Below, in pieces: positions 15,981 to 24,356 of a DNA stretch of 52,528 nt. Origin of the DNA: Gammaproteobacteria bacterium. Its GTDB lineage: Bacteria > Pseudomonadota > Gammaproteobacteria > Woeseiales > Woeseiaceae. The DNA lies in assembly GCA_002685275.1 (NCBI GenBank), contig NYWX01000041.1, positions 1 to 52,528 on the forward strand. The letters are read 5' to 3'. The translations under genes were made by a program, and so were the position numbers. Below the pieces are notes generated by a model. It did no database searches and was not told where the DNA came from. It worked only from the letters and a program-made list of their open reading frames with translations. Position 1 is the first letter of the stretch, and each line of letters opens with the position of its first letter.

Positions 15981-17036
15981 ATGAGAACAATTAAGGGCCC
16001 TGGACTGTTTATTGCCCAATTTTTAGGAGATCAGGCTCCATTCAATTCATTAAATAACATAGCTAAATGGTCCGCAAGTTTAGGATATAAAGGGCTGCAA
16101 ATTCCGACTCTTGACAGCCGTTTTATTGATTTGAAGCAAGCCGCTGACAGCCGCTCTTATTGCGATGATCTACTTGCAATACTTGATAATCATGGATTGC
16201 AATTAACTGAATTATCTACCCATCTTCAAGGCCAACTTGTTGCAGTGCACCCTGCTTATGATATGCTTTTTGATGCTTTTGCTCCATCACATTTGCATGG
16301 AAAGCCAGATGCACGACAAAAGTGGGCAGTTGATCAATTAATGTTGGCTGCTAAGGCCTCTGCTAATTTCGGTCTTACGGAGCATGTTTCTTTTTCTGGC
16401 TCATTAGCTTGGCCTTATACTCATCCATGGCCACAGCAACCAGAAGGTCTCATTGATACTGCTTTTAATGAGCTTGCGAGCCGGTGGCTGCCAATTCTTA
16501 ACGCATTTGACGAAGCAGGTGTAAATATTTGCTATGAAATTCACCCAGGCGAAGATCTTCATGATGGTATAACATTTGAAATGTTTCTTGAGCGAGTAAA
16601 TAATCACCCGCGCTGCAATATGCTTTATGATCCAAGTCATTTTGTATTACAAGCAATAAAATATATTGAACATATCGATATTTATCATGAACGTATTAAA
16701 ATGTTTCATGTAAAAGATGCTGAACTAAATCCAACTGGACGTGTCGGGGTTTATGGAGGTTACCAGCAGTGGGTGGACCGAGCGGCTCGTTATAGAGCAG
16801 TAGGCGACGGACAAGTTGATTGGAATACTATATTTTCGAAGTTAGCTCAATATGGCTATGAAGGTTGGGCAATTGCCGAATGTGAGTGTGCTCTGAAGCA
16901 TCCTAATGACGATGCCCGTGATACTGCAAAGTTTATTAGTGATCACATAATTAGAGTTACAGATCATGCATTTGATGATTTTGTTAAAACAAGCATTGAT
17001 AATGATGGAAATAAATCATTGCTTGGGCTTTCTTAA
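15981..17036 (+). CDS. Sugar phosphate isomerase/epimerase-like TIM-barrel protein
   Basis: A 351-aa xylose-isomerase-like (AP endonuclease 2 superfamily) barrel. Metal ligands fall in the usual places: Glu in CYEIHPGE, Asp in LYDPSHF, His in MFHVKDAE and Glu in AIAECECA. No signal peptide, so cytoplasmic. First gene of a plus-strand operon with a good AAGGAAG Shine-Dalgarno. It is followed after 11 nt by a Gfo/Idh/MocA oxidoreductase. This pairing is typical for inositol and 3-keto-sugar catabolism, where such barrels isomerise, epimerise or cleave keto-sugars. The exact reaction is unknown. Confidence 0.87.
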   Translation: MRTIKGPGLFIAQFLGDQAPFNSLNNIAKWSASLGYKGLQIPTLDSRFIDLKQAADSRSYCDDLLAILDNHGLQLTELSTHLQGQLVAVHPAYDMLFDAFAPSHLHGKPDARQKWAVDQLMLAAKASANFGLTEHVSFSGSLAWPYTHPWPQQPEGLIDTAFNELASRWLPILNAFDEAGVNICYEIHPGEDLHDGITFEMFLERVNNHPRCNMLYDPSHFVLQAIKYIEHIDIYHERIKMFHVKDAELNPTGRVGVYGGYQQWVDRAARYRAVGDGQVDWNTIFSKLAQYGYEGWAIAECECALKHPNDDARDTAKFISDHIIRVTDHAFDDFVKTSIDNDGNKSLLGLS

Positions 17037-17047
17037 GGAATAAATTT

Positions 17048-18208
17048 ATGTCAGAAATTAAATTAAGCAGAAGAATTCGTTTAGGAATGGTTGGTGGAGG
17101 TCAGGGATCGCTTATAGGCGAGGCTCACCGTATGGCATCAAGATTAGATGACAAATATCAATTTTGCGCTGGCTCTTTATCATCTGAGCCGGCTCGCGCG
17201 ATGGCATCTGCCCAGGAACTAGGTCTTTCTCAAGATAGGTCTTATGGTGACTATGAAGAAATGGCAATTAGTGAAGCTGCCCGAGATGATGGTATTGATG
17301 TAGTGGCGGTTGTTACTCCAAATCATACGCATTATGCAATTGCAAAAACTTTTCTAGAGGCTGGTATTCATGTCATTTGTGATAAACCCATGACCTTAAC
17401 GATCGAGGAAGCTGATTCACTTCAGGAGACTGCCAAACGAACAGGTAAGATTCTAGCAGTAACTTATAACTATACAGGATACGCAATGGTGAGAGAGGCT
17501 AGGGAGATCATTGCGCGGGGAGACCTAGGTAAAATCCGTGTTGTCCAGGCACATTATGCTCAAGATTGGCTCACTAATAGGATTGAACTGGAAGGACAAA
17601 AACAAGCAGCATGGCGAACTGATCCCACAAAATCTGGGGTTGGAGGTACCATTAACGACGTTGGCACCCACGCTTATCACTTAGCGTGTTTCGTTAGCGG
17701 GCTCAAGCTCGAATCATTATGCGCAGATCTGACTACTTTTGTAGAAGGTCGCCTTCTTGATGATAATGCTCATATATTACTTCGTTTTAAAGGTGGTGCT
17801 AAAGGAATGTTATGGGCTAGCCAGATAGCAGTTGGAAATGAAAATGATGTAAAAATATCTGTTTATGGCGACAAGGGCGGACTTATATGGCAACAAGAAC
17901 AACCTAATGAAATAAGTTTTATGGAATTTGGCCGGCCACGCCAGAGAATAACAAGGGGAGGTCCGTCAGGTCATCCAGCTTCTCCTACCAGTATTATAAG
18001 AATGCCAAATGGACATCCCGAGGGTTATTTAGAAGGCTTTTCAACAATCTATAATCAAGTAGCGATTGCAATTCATGCAGCAAATGAAGGAAGAAAGTTA
18101 GATTCAAACATTTTGTTTCCAACTGGCGATGACGGTAGATCTGGTGTTGCATTTGTCGATGCAGCTGTTCGTTCAAGTTCAGCTGGAAGCGTTTGGGTTG
18201 ATCTCTAA
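17048..18208 (+). CDS. Gfo/Idh/MocA family NAD(P)-dependent sugar oxidoreductase
   Basis: A 386-aa protein with an N-terminal Rossmann fold (RLGMVGGGQGSLIG), VVAVVTPNHTHYAIAK, and the CDKPM motif (the EKP-type Lys for catalysis). The C-terminal alpha/beta domain carries GGTINDVGTHAYHL with the catalytic His. It converts a hydroxyl and a ketone in a sugar or cyclitol using NAD(P)H. It is cytoplasmic and sits in the same operon as the TIM-barrel isomerase and the exported GMC dehydrogenase, which suggests it reduces or oxidises the keto-sugar brought in from the periplasm. Substrate not identifiable from sequence. Confidence 0.92.
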   Translation: MSEIKLSRRIRLGMVGGGQGSLIGEAHRMASRLDDKYQFCAGSLSSEPARAMASAQELGLSQDRSYGDYEEMAISEAARDDGIDVVAVVTPNHTHYAIAKTFLEAGIHVICDKPMTLTIEEADSLQETAKRTGKILAVTYNYTGYAMVREAREIIARGDLGKIRVVQAHYAQDWLTNRIELEGQKQAAWRTDPTKSGVGGTINDVGTHAYHLACFVSGLKLESLCADLTTFVEGRLLDDNAHILLRFKGGAKGMLWASQIAVGNENDVKISVYGDKGGLIWQQEQPNEISFMEFGRPRQRITRGGPSGHPASPTSIIRMPNGHPEGYLEGFSTIYNQVAIAIHAANEGRKLDSNILFPTGDDGRSGVAFVDAAVRSSSAGSVWVDL

Positions 18209-18264
18209 TCTAATCGATTTGTTCGGAATGTAATTAAATAGCTTAATCATCAAGGGTAAAAATA

Positions 18265-18864
18265 TTGTCAGAAAATAAAAATCTTTATACACGCCGAGCT
18301 GCAATTAAAGGTGCTGTGGCATTACTTGGCGGCACTCTGACTGCAGTGCAACTTGATTTATTCAGTGTTTCTTTTGCGGATAGTAATGAAGGTTCGCCAA
18401 AACGTTTTTTTTCTTCTGATCAATTTAAAATTATTAGTCGTATTTCTGATCTCATAATTCCTGAAACTGATACGCCGGGAGCACTGAGTGTTGGAGCGCC
18501 AAATTTTATTGATATGATGTTAGCTGACTGGGCATCTACAAATCGGCAAATAGATTTTATTCAGGGCCTACATGAAATTGATTTACGTTCAAAGAAAGTT
18601 GGAGTAGGTAGTTTTTTATCTTGCTCGGCTGAGCAGCAAGAATTAATACTTCTTGAAATTGATAAAGATTTTTTCAATGAAAATTTAAATAATCCATATT
18701 TTGGAATGATAAAAAAAATGGTTTTATTTGCTTATTATTCTTCAGAAGTTGGCGCAACAATAGAGCTTAATTTTCAGCGTATTCCTGGTGATTATATACC
18801 TTGTGTTCCAATATCAGAAGACAGTTACGCATCATTTTGGAGTCATCACAATTATGGCCTCTGA
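18265..18864 (+). CDS. Gluconate 2-dehydrogenase subunit 3 family protein, Tat-exported
   Basis: A 199-aa protein with a twin-arginine signal at the N-terminus (YTRRAAIKGAVALLGG). The Gluconate_2-dh3 domain follows (FSSDQFKIISRISDLIIPETDTPGALSVGAPNFIDMML). It is the small subunit that accompanies GMC-type membrane or periplasmic sugar dehydrogenases and probably carries the folded partner through the Tat system. TTG start at 18265 behind an AAGGG Shine-Dalgarno. It overlaps the GMC gene by 11 nt. No cytochrome c subunit is encoded beside it, so the electron acceptor must come from elsewhere. Confidence 0.9.
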   Translation: MSENKNLYTRRAAIKGAVALLGGTLTAVQLDLFSVSFADSNEGSPKRFFSSDQFKIISRISDLIIPETDTPGALSVGAPNFIDMMLADWASTNRQIDFIQGLHEIDLRSKKVGVGSFLSCSAEQQELILLEIDKDFFNENLNNPYFGMIKKMVLFAYYSSEVGATIELNFQRIPGDYIPCVPISEDSYASFWSHHNYGL

Positions 18865-20563
18865 GGAATCAAACGATTTTGACGCAATAGTAGTAGGCTC
18901 TGGTATTTCTGGTGGCTGGGCAGCGAAAGAGCTTTCAGAAAAGGGTTTAAAAGTTTTGTTGCTAGAGCGAGGTCGAAATGTACAACATCGTAAAGATTAT
19001 TTAACTGAGGGAAAAGCTGCATGGGAAATGCCGTATGCTGGTCAAATCCCTGAAACGTTAGTTGAAAGTGACTATCCAATCCAAAATCAATGTTATGCAT
19101 TTTCTGATTACACAAAACACTTTTTTGTGAATGATGGAAAACATCCTTATCTTACTCCTGAGAAAAAACCATTTTCATGGATTAGAGGTTATCATTTAGG
19201 TGGTCGATCTTTATTATGGCACCGGCATAGTTATCGGCTTAGTGATTTAGATTTTGAGGCAAATAAGCTTGATGGCCATGGCATTGATTGGCCAATTCGT
19301 TATAAAGATTTGGCTCCTTGGTATGATCATGTGGAGACTTTTGCTGGAATCAGTGGCTCATATGAAGGATTAACACAACTTCCTGATGGTGTTTTTCAAC
19401 CGCCATTTCAGATGAATTGTGTAGAGAAGGATATAAAAAAGAATATCGAAAAGGCCTTCCCAGATCGAAAATTACTTATGGGGCGTGTAGCTCATTTAAC
19501 ACAACCTACTCAAGAACAAATAGAGCTCGGGCGTTCTCGCTGTATGAATCGTGACGAATGTCAGCGCGGATGTTCTTTTGGCGCTTATTTTTCAAGTTTA
19601 TCAGCAACACTTCCAGCTGCAGACCGAACGGGTAATTTAACTACACTGACTGATGTTATTGTGGAAAGCGTTCTATATGATCAAGATAACAATCGTGCAT
19701 CTGGTGTCCGTGTTATTGATAACAACGATCACTCATACCGTCTTTTTGGCGCTAAACTCATATTCTTATGTGCTTCAACACTCGGTACAACTCAAATTAT
19801 GCTTAATTCAAAATCTGGATCTTTCCCTAATGGAATAGCTAATTCGAGTGGGACATTAGGCCACTATTTAATGGATCACCTTGGAGGCGCAGGAGCAAGC
19901 GGAATTTTTCCTGGTCATCAGGATAAATATGACATCGGAAGAAGAGGAGGTGGGCTGTACTTACCTCGATTTCGAAATGTCTCTGATCAGGAACAACGCT
20001 TCCTCAGAGGCTATGGATACCAGGGTGGCGCTCATCGATTAAGCTGGACTCAAGGTAATAATATCGCAGGAATTGGTGTTGATTTTAAGGCTAAACTAAG
20101 AAAACCAGGTCCATGGGTTTTTGATATTACTGGATTTGGTGAAATGTTACCTGATAAGCGTAATTGCGTGCGATTAAGTAAGCAAAAAAAGGATAAGTGG
20201 GGTATTCCAGTTTTAGAAATAGATTGTGATCACCGAGAAAATGAGCTTGCAATGTTTGATGCTATTATGTCGGACGCGAAAGAGCTCTTAACTGTAGCTG
20301 GTTTAATGAACATTAAATTAAAGAGCACCAAAGCAGCGCCGGGCTTAATGATTCATGAAATGGGAACAGCTCGCATGGGGCATAACCCTAAAGAATCAGT
20401 ATTAAATAAGTACAATCAAGCTCACGACGTGCCAAATCTATTTGTAACTGATGGCTCTGCAATGACGTCATCTGCATGCCAGAATCCATCACTTACTTAC
20501 ATGGCACTGACTGCGCGTGCAGTGAGTTCAGCTGTTGAAATGCTTCGGGAGGGAAAAATATGA
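18854..20563 (+). CDS. GMC family oxidoreductase (periplasmic sugar/glycoside dehydrogenase)
   Basis: A 569-aa flavoprotein: FAD-binding DAIVVGSGISGGWAAKEL, the GGRSLLWHRHSYR segment, a Cys-rich CMNRDECQRGCSFGAY stretch and the C-terminal CQNPSLTYMALTARA with the GMC active-site region (HEMGTARMG). It has no signal of its own and presumably leaves the cell with the Tat-bearing small subunit encoded just upstream. This pair resembles glucoside 3-dehydrogenases, which oxidise C3 of glycosides to 3-keto-glycosides. The ATG at 18854 is chosen because upstream in-frame residues lie inside the preceding gene. The next gene starts at an ATGA overlap. Confidence 0.92.
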   Translation: MASEESNDFDAIVVGSGISGGWAAKELSEKGLKVLLLERGRNVQHRKDYLTEGKAAWEMPYAGQIPETLVESDYPIQNQCYAFSDYTKHFFVNDGKHPYLTPEKKPFSWIRGYHLGGRSLLWHRHSYRLSDLDFEANKLDGHGIDWPIRYKDLAPWYDHVETFAGISGSYEGLTQLPDGVFQPPFQMNCVEKDIKKNIEKAFPDRKLLMGRVAHLTQPTQEQIELGRSRCMNRDECQRGCSFGAYFSSLSATLPAADRTGNLTTLTDVIVESVLYDQDNNRASGVRVIDNNDHSYRLFGAKLIFLCASTLGTTQIMLNSKSGSFPNGIANSSGTLGHYLMDHLGGAGASGIFPGHQDKYDIGRRGGGLYLPRFRNVSDQEQRFLRGYGYQGGAHRLSWTQGNNIAGIGVDFKAKLRKPGPWVFDITGFGEMLPDKRNCVRLSKQKKDKWGIPVLEIDCDHRENELAMFDAIMSDAKELLTVAGLMNIKLKSTKAAPGLMIHEMGTARMGHNPKESVLNKYNQAHDVPNLFVTDGSAMTSSACQNPSLTYMALTARAVSSAVEMLREGKI

Positions 20564-21396
20564 AAAGAAGGTCCTTATTAAAAGTAATGGCGGCTGCATC
20601 TCTAGGTTCAGTGTTAGCGTCTTGCACACCAAAAGTTAATGTTGATTCTAAAAGAAATCACGAAAATTTAGGGATACAGCTTTACACAGTACGTGACTTG
20701 ATGGCGATTGATGTACCAAATACTTTATCGCAACTCGCTAACATTGGTTATCGAGAAATGGAATTTGCTGGTTATTTTAAACATTCTCCAAAAGAAATCA
20801 GGTTATTCCTAGATGATTACGGATTGAGGTCACCCTCTATGCATACCAATACTCAATCTATGTTGGAAATACCAGATCAACTCATTGAAGACTCTCTTGT
20901 TGTAGGACACAAATATATTGTTTTAGCTGGACTTAGGCCTGAAGAGAGAGCAACTTTAGATGATTACCGCCGACATGTTGATTTAATAAATAGCTTTGCA
21001 GAAAAATGTCATGCCGCAGGCCTTCAGTTTGCTTATCATAATCATGCTTATGAATTTGAGTATTTAGAAGGGTTTCGTCCAATTGATTTGTTGTTGTCAG
21101 AAACAGATCCCTCACTAATGAAAGTTGAAATTGACTTTTATTGGGTCATTAAAGCTGGTGTTAACCCAATTGAATATTTTGAAAAATATCCAGGTCGCTT
21201 TCCTCTTTGCCATGTAAAAGATATGGCTAATGACGGCTCAATGACAGATGTAGGTGCAGGTGAAATTGATTTTAGGACATTATTTTCCTCTAGTCTGCCT
21301 GGCTTAAAACACTTTTTTGTAGAGCATGATGATCCCATAGATTCGATGTTGAGTGCCTCAAGTAGTTATTCTCATCTATCAAAGCTGGACTTTTGA
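20560..21396 (+). CDS. TIM-barrel sugar isomerase/lyase-like protein, Tat lipoprotein
   Basis: A 278-aa AP-endonuclease-2/xylose-isomerase-like protein. It carries a Tat-like signal and lipobox (MKRRSLLKVMAAASLGSVLASC), so it should be anchored in the periplasm. Metal-site motifs include AYHNHAYEFE, VEIDFYWV, CHVKDM and FVEHD. The start overlaps the GMC stop (ATGA). An exported member of this otherwise cytoplasmic family next to a glycoside-oxidising dehydrogenase suggests that it cleaves or isomerises the 3-keto-glycoside outside the cytoplasm, as reported for 3-keto-glycoside lyases/hydrolases of this fold. Specific activity unproven. Confidence 0.86.
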   Translation: MKRRSLLKVMAAASLGSVLASCTPKVNVDSKRNHENLGIQLYTVRDLMAIDVPNTLSQLANIGYREMEFAGYFKHSPKEIRLFLDDYGLRSPSMHTNTQSMLEIPDQLIEDSLVVGHKYIVLAGLRPEERATLDDYRRHVDLINSFAEKCHAAGLQFAYHNHAYEFEYLEGFRPIDLLLSETDPSLMKVEIDFYWVIKAGVNPIEYFEKYPGRFPLCHVKDMANDGSMTDVGAGEIDFRTLFSSSLPGLKHFFVEHDDPIDSMLSASSSYSHLSKLDF

Positions 21397-21432
21397 AATT
21401 GAAGATTTTTGAAAATATTTTGAGATGCATTG

Positions 21433-22362
21433 ATGAGTAAGTTAGTGGTAGTAGGTTCTTCCAATACGGATATGATTATTCAAGTGCCTCATATCCCAGT
21501 GCCAGGCGAGACAATATTAGGTGACACATTTTTGACCGCAGCTGGCGGTAAAGGAGCCAATCAGGCTGTAGCAGCAGCGCGAATAGGTGGTGACGTTAGT
21601 CTTGTAGCTTGTGTTGGAAATGATATGTTTGGTAAGCAAGCTTTGGAAGGTTTCGAAAGCGACGGTATCAATACGGATCACTGTAGAGTTGATAGAGGAG
21701 CTCCATCAGGAGTCGCTCAAATCTTAGTTTCCAAAAGCGGTGAAAATAGTATAGCTGTAGCTCCAGGTGCCAATTATTTATTGAGCCCAAAATGCATTGC
21801 TTCTAGCGGCAATCTTTTAAGTGATGCAGCGGTGGTTTTGATGCAATTGGAAATACCAATTGACACCGTTCTTGAAAGTGCGCGTCTTGCGCATGCGAAT
21901 GGCGCTAGAGTTATTCTCAATCCAGCTCCAGCGTGTGAATTACCAAATGAGATTTTCACTTTTTTAGATTTACTAACGCCTAACGAGTCAGAAATAAAGC
22001 TGCTTACTGGTATATCTATTACTGATGAAGATAGCATGAAAGCTGCAGCATCAATTTTGCATCAACGAGGCGTATCGGTGGTTTTACTTACTCTTGGCTC
22101 CCAAGGAGTTTTTCTATCAGAACAAAAGAATAATAAAATCCAAACTAACATCTTTCCAGCTTTCAAAGTAAAATCTGTAGATACAACAGCAGCGGGCGAT
22201 GTATTTAATGGCTGCTTAGCCGTTGGACTAGCTTCTGAAAGCTCACTAACAGAATCAATCAAATTTGCACAAGCTGCTGCTGCACTATCTGTGCAGATTT
22301 TGGGCGCACAGTCTAGCGCGCCGACTCTAGAGGATGTTGAAAGATTTCTTGAAAAAATTTAA
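21433..22362 (+). CDS. rbsK: Ribokinase-like PfkB sugar kinase
   Basis: About 309 aa, with VVGSSNTDMI, GGKGANQAVAAARIGG (PfkB signature 1) and DTTAAGDVFNG (signature 2, with the catalytic Asp). These features are close to ribokinase, which phosphorylates ribose at O5. ATG at 21433. It ends the sugar operon, so its natural substrate could be ribose, for example from nucleosides or ribosides, or another pentose released by the exported enzymes. Its stop codon overlaps the stop of the convergent crotonase gene. Ribokinase is likely but not certain. Confidence 0.87.
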   Translation: MSKLVVVGSSNTDMIIQVPHIPVPGETILGDTFLTAAGGKGANQAVAAARIGGDVSLVACVGNDMFGKQALEGFESDGINTDHCRVDRGAPSGVAQILVSKSGENSIAVAPGANYLLSPKCIASSGNLLSDAAVVLMQLEIPIDTVLESARLAHANGARVILNPAPACELPNEIFTFLDLLTPNESEIKLLTGISITDEDSMKAAASILHQRGVSVVLLTLGSQGVFLSEQKNNKIQTNIFPAFKVKSVDTTAAGDVFNGCLAVGLASESSLTESIKFAQAAAALSVQILGAQSSAPTLEDVERFLEKI

Positions 22363-23099
22363 TTTTTTGGATTTTTCGGTTGAGCTTTTCTAAAACCCTT
22401 TAAACCTAAAAGTGCAGCGTCAATTAGATCTAAGGGTATGCTTAATCGTATTTTCCGGATTAGAGCAGCACGCATTCTTTTCTTTGAAATAGCGTGCGCT
22501 CTTGCATCAAGATCCTTATAAGAATCTGCGAGTTCTTTGGCGTGTAATATCAACTCTGAAGGACCCACTATTTTATCAAAGAAACCAGCATTCAACGCAG
22601 ATTCGACATCAAAAAATTCAGATAAAGCTACCGCTCTTTGGAATGGTGCAGGATTGATCCGATTTTTTAATGTTGCTACTGCTACTCGTGGCATTCTCAT
22701 TCCGAGTGCAACCTCGTTTGCAGCGATCTTAAAATCACCTTTAGTACCAATTATGTAATCAGTCGATAACATCATAAATGCACCCATAGCCATGGAGTGG
22801 CCGTTGCAAGCAGTGATTACCGGATATGGATATGCCATTATACGCGCAGTTAAACTATAACCAGCATAAAGCATTTTAAGAGCATTAATTCCGCCGTGCT
22901 TCATAATCTTAAGGTCAAAACCGGCAGAGAAAACATTCTCCCGACCAGTAATAATTACAGCAGCACCTGAAGATTGAGCACGATCAAAGCCCTTATAAAT
23001 TCCACTCAAAACTTGAGGCGATAAAGCATTACGTTTGCCATCATCTATTTTAATAATGGCAACTTTATCTTTGAGACTAAATTGAACAAACTCGTTCAT
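22359..23099 (-). CDS. Crotonase/enoyl-CoA hydratase-isomerase family protein
   Basis: A 246-aa protein with both oxyanion-hole segments of the crotonase fold: FSAGFDLKIM and CNGHSMAMGAFMML. In the region where hydratases carry catalytic Glu and a PGxGG turn it reads NEVALGMRMPRVAVA, so classical hydratase chemistry is uncertain; an isomerase, hydrolase or other acyl-CoA reaction is possible. It stands alone on the minus strand, convergent with the ribokinase gene. A part in downstream processing of glutarate-type acids is conceivable but not supported by position. Confidence 0.88.
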   Translation of the reverse strand: MNEFVQFSLKDKVAIIKIDDGKRNALSPQVLSGIYKGFDRAQSSGAAVIITGRENVFSAGFDLKIMKHGGINALKMLYAGYSLTARIMAYPYPVITACNGHSMAMGAFMMLSTDYIIGTKGDFKIAANEVALGMRMPRVAVATLKNRINPAPFQRAVALSEFFDVESALNAGFFDKIVGPSELILHAKELADSYKDLDARAHAISKKRMRAALIRKIRLSIPLDLIDAALLGLKGFRKAQPKNPKN

Positions 23100-23196
23100 A
23101 ATTAAATCCTACTAACTTATTAATTTAGTACAATTCATAGTAACTGTATAAGATTTTAATTTCTTATTTAAGATATTTTTATGAATTCAACCAATC

Positions 23197-24093
23197 TTAT
23201 TTAATAAATCCAGCCAATTTAACAGCTGACACTGTTTCTTCGTATAAACCCGGTGCCATAAGATGTGCACCAGATACCCCATCTATTTCACTTACTTGTT
23301 GCATCAGTTCTGCACAGATTTGTATGCCTTCATTTCGAGGACTCTTAGATGAGTTCATACGTTTTATGATGCTATCTGGCATGATTGTTCCAAATAAATT
23401 ATCTCTCATCCAACTTGCACCTTTGGCTGAGCGCAATGGGCCAAGGCCGATGATAAAATATAGTTTCTCAGTTAAACCATAATCTACTAGCCTTTGCATA
23501 TACCTATTTAATATTTCAATATCGTAACAATATTGAGTTTGTATAAAACGAGCGCCAGAAGAATATTTTTCTATTAATCTATCAGGCCTCCACTTATTGT
23601 CTGGATCAAATGGCGTATCAGCTGCTGCCGAGAAAAAATTTGTAGCTTTGCTTAATTTTGCTCCAGATAGTGTTGTTTTTTCTTCGTTCATTTTTTTCAT
23701 TACTTCTAATAAATGTTTTGAGTTTAAGTCAAAAACACTTTTTGCATCTTTGTCATCTCCAACTTCTATACTGTCTCCTGCTAGAGCTAATACATTATTA
23801 ATGCCAAAAGCAGCTGCACCAAGTAAATCTGCTTGTATTGCTATACGATTACGGTCTCGACAAGTAATTTGCAGAATTGGTTCGATATTTATATTTTTCA
23901 AATGAATAGCAGCAGCAAGGCTAGACAAACGAACTTTTGCTCCAGCACCATCTGTAAGATTTATAGCTGAAACTGCTGGCTTAAGAATTTCTGCGGCAGC
24001 AGTTAATGAAGTAAAATCAGCTCCACGAGGAGGAGTAATTTCAGCTGTCACAGTAAAAACACCGTCTTCTAAATTTTTCTTAAGTTTATTCAT
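23197..24093 (-). CDS. Methylenetetrahydrofolate reductase family protein
   Basis: A 298-aa FAD-dependent barrel. The family Glu sits in TAEITPPRGAD; NLTDGAGAKVRLS, LQITCRDRNR, NNVLALAGDS and FIQTQYCYD are typical. It would interconvert 5,10-methylene- and 5-methyl-tetrahydrofolate. The sequence resembles the divergent MetF-like group found in methyl-transfer loci more than E. coli MetF. Monocistronic as far as can be seen; the nearest same-strand gene is the crotonase, 97 bp downstream. No methyltransferase partner is nearby. Confidence 0.85.
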   Translation of the reverse strand: MNKLKKNLEDGVFTVTAEITPPRGADFTSLTAAAEILKPAVSAINLTDGAGAKVRLSSLAAAIHLKNINIEPILQITCRDRNRIAIQADLLGAAAFGINNVLALAGDSIEVGDDKDAKSVFDLNSKHLLEVMKKMNEEKTTLSGAKLSKATNFFSAAADTPFDPDNKWRPDRLIEKYSSGARFIQTQYCYDIEILNRYMQRLVDYGLTEKLYFIIGLGPLRSAKGASWMRDNLFGTIMPDSIIKRMNSSKSPRNEGIQICAELMQQVSEIDGVSGAHLMAPGLYEETVSAVKLAGFIK

Positions 24094-24204
24094 ATCAATG
24101 GGCTTTTTAAAGAAACCAAATAAATTTTAATTATGAGAGTTATTAATACGACCATCATGCCATTTCAAATAGAAATATACGATTTATTGATTAAATGATT
24201 TTTT

Positions 24205-24228
24205 TACCCGTTGGGGGTATTCTTTTTT
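24205..24228 (+). terminator. Short GC-containing hairpin followed by a T tract
   Basis: TACCC (24205-24209) pairs with GGGTA (24215-24219) around a GTTGG loop, followed by TTC and a T run. On the plus strand this has the form of a weak intrinsic terminator, yet no plus-strand gene ends nearby. It lies in the 263-bp region between the divergent MTHFR-like gene and the DUF5916 gene, about 130 bp before the latter. It may be an attenuator, the end of a small RNA or chance. The rest of this intergenic region shows nothing recognisable. Confidence 0.25.
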
Positions 24229-24356
24229 TAAAAAAATACTGAATAATCAATAATATCCAAAGTGTCTTTTTTTTACTTAGTATCGTAATATAAAAAAATT
24301 ACAAAAATATAGTCGATCAAAATAACTTAAATCAATACTACAAAAGATAATTAATC

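Noticed and set aside
17048..18208. Gfo/Idh/MocA oxidoreductase as the formylglutarate reductase of the nicotinate pathway
   Set aside because: It belongs to the sugar operon on the opposite strand and has sugar-type motifs; the known formylglutarate reductase is of the hydroxyisobutyrate dehydrogenase family.
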